Below, in pieces: positions 63,739 through 63,811 of a stretch of 63,811 bases of DNA. The position numbers were made by a program, and so were the translations under genes. The number at the start of each line of letters is the position of its first letter. Within the stretch, counting starts at the first letter, position 1. The notes beneath the pieces were generated by a model, which saw only the letters and a program-made list of their open reading frames with translations, had not been told where the DNA came from and ran no database searches. Source of the DNA: Nostoc sp. FACHB-280 (GTDB lineage Bacteria; Cyanobacteriota; Cyanobacteriia; Cyanobacteriales; Nostocaceae); NCBI RefSeq assembly GCF_014697615.1, contig NZ_JACJSD010000042.1, positions 1 to 63,811 of the forward strand. The letters are read 5' to 3'.

Positions 63739-63811
63739 ATGAAAGGCTTTCAGACTATAAGTGTCTCGGATAGAATAACAAAGCGTATTTTTAGACACAT
63801 TCACCCCGTCT
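63739..63811 (+). CDS. start of an ORF cut by the right edge
   Basis: An ATG at 63739 opens a frame (MKGFQTISVSDRITKRIFRH) that stays open to the end of the window, 24 residues. The run is too short to identify, and it may be chance. Confidence 0.2.
   Translation, partial: MKGFQTISVSDRITKRIFRHIHPV

Noticed and set aside
1-63811. CRISPR array
   Set aside because: No regular direct repeats of 24-40 nt with similar-length spacers were seen on reading, and no cas genes are present.

Overview
The window is cyanobacterial DNA, most likely from a filamentous (Nostoc/Calothrix-like) strain. It carries many HIP1-type GCGATCGC octamers, an allophycocyanin alpha-like subunit and an orange carotenoid protein. 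From about 12.7 kb rightwards it reads as accessory DNA, a large plasmid or an integrated mobile element: tyrosine recombinase, transposase remnants, phage-like genes, defence genes, an FtsK-type ATPase with peptidoglycan hydrolases, a ParB-domain protein and a primase-polymerase with origin-like repeats.

Region by region. (1) 0-12.7 kb: light-harvesting, photoprotection and signalling. A PRC-barrel protein (cut by the left edge), an ApcA paralogue, an RRM RNA-binding protein, a 1407-aa CheB-CheR-PAS-histidine kinase-receiver hybrid followed by a broken receiver, OCP, four small proteins and a B12-binding radical SAM enzyme. (2) 12.7-20.6 kb, mostly minus strand: a TnpB/SLOG remnant, small membrane proteins, a Gp157-like phage protein, an HNH nuclease, a GNAT plus partner pair (copy A), a recombinase-linked DNA-binding candidate and a tyrosine recombinase. 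(3) 20.7-28.2 kb: an IS1182-like fragment; a convergent pair made of a DUF4062 protein and a two-TM macro-domain protein resembling type II Thoeris ThsA; a C5-cytosine methyltransferase interrupted by one in-frame TGA; a duplicated-repeat protein; a coiled-coil protein divergent from an XRE regulator across a 15-bp inverted repeat; and a 174-bp MITE-like element. (4) 28.2-45.75 kb: a class 1 DISARM phage-defence locus (drmD, drmMI, drmA, drmB, drmC) with two insertions. One is a co-oriented ABC-ATPase plus Toprim-like DUF4435 pair between drmMI and drmA. The other is a divergent block between drmD and drmMI: GNAT plus partner copy B, a 39-aa ORF and a PD-(D/E)XK-like protein. (5) 46.4-58.3 kb, plus strand: small membrane proteins, an M23 peptidase, a lysozyme-like muramidase, an FtsK/SpoIIIE ATPase, a RusA-like protein and a small P-loop ATPase. 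They look like a DNA-transfer apparatus, and a LAGLIDADG gene sits in the cluster on the opposite strand. A degenerate tRNA-like element with a UUA anticodon follows. (6) 58.3-63.8 kb: IS630-type HTH remnant, ParB-domain protein, repeat-rich putative origin, AEP-type primase and a small ORF.

The strongest leads for new biology are the DUF4062/TM-macro pair, the split OLD-like insertion inside DISARM, the twice-present GNAT plus partner module, and the FtsK-hydrolase cluster. All functional assignments come from reading motifs by eye; no database search was run.
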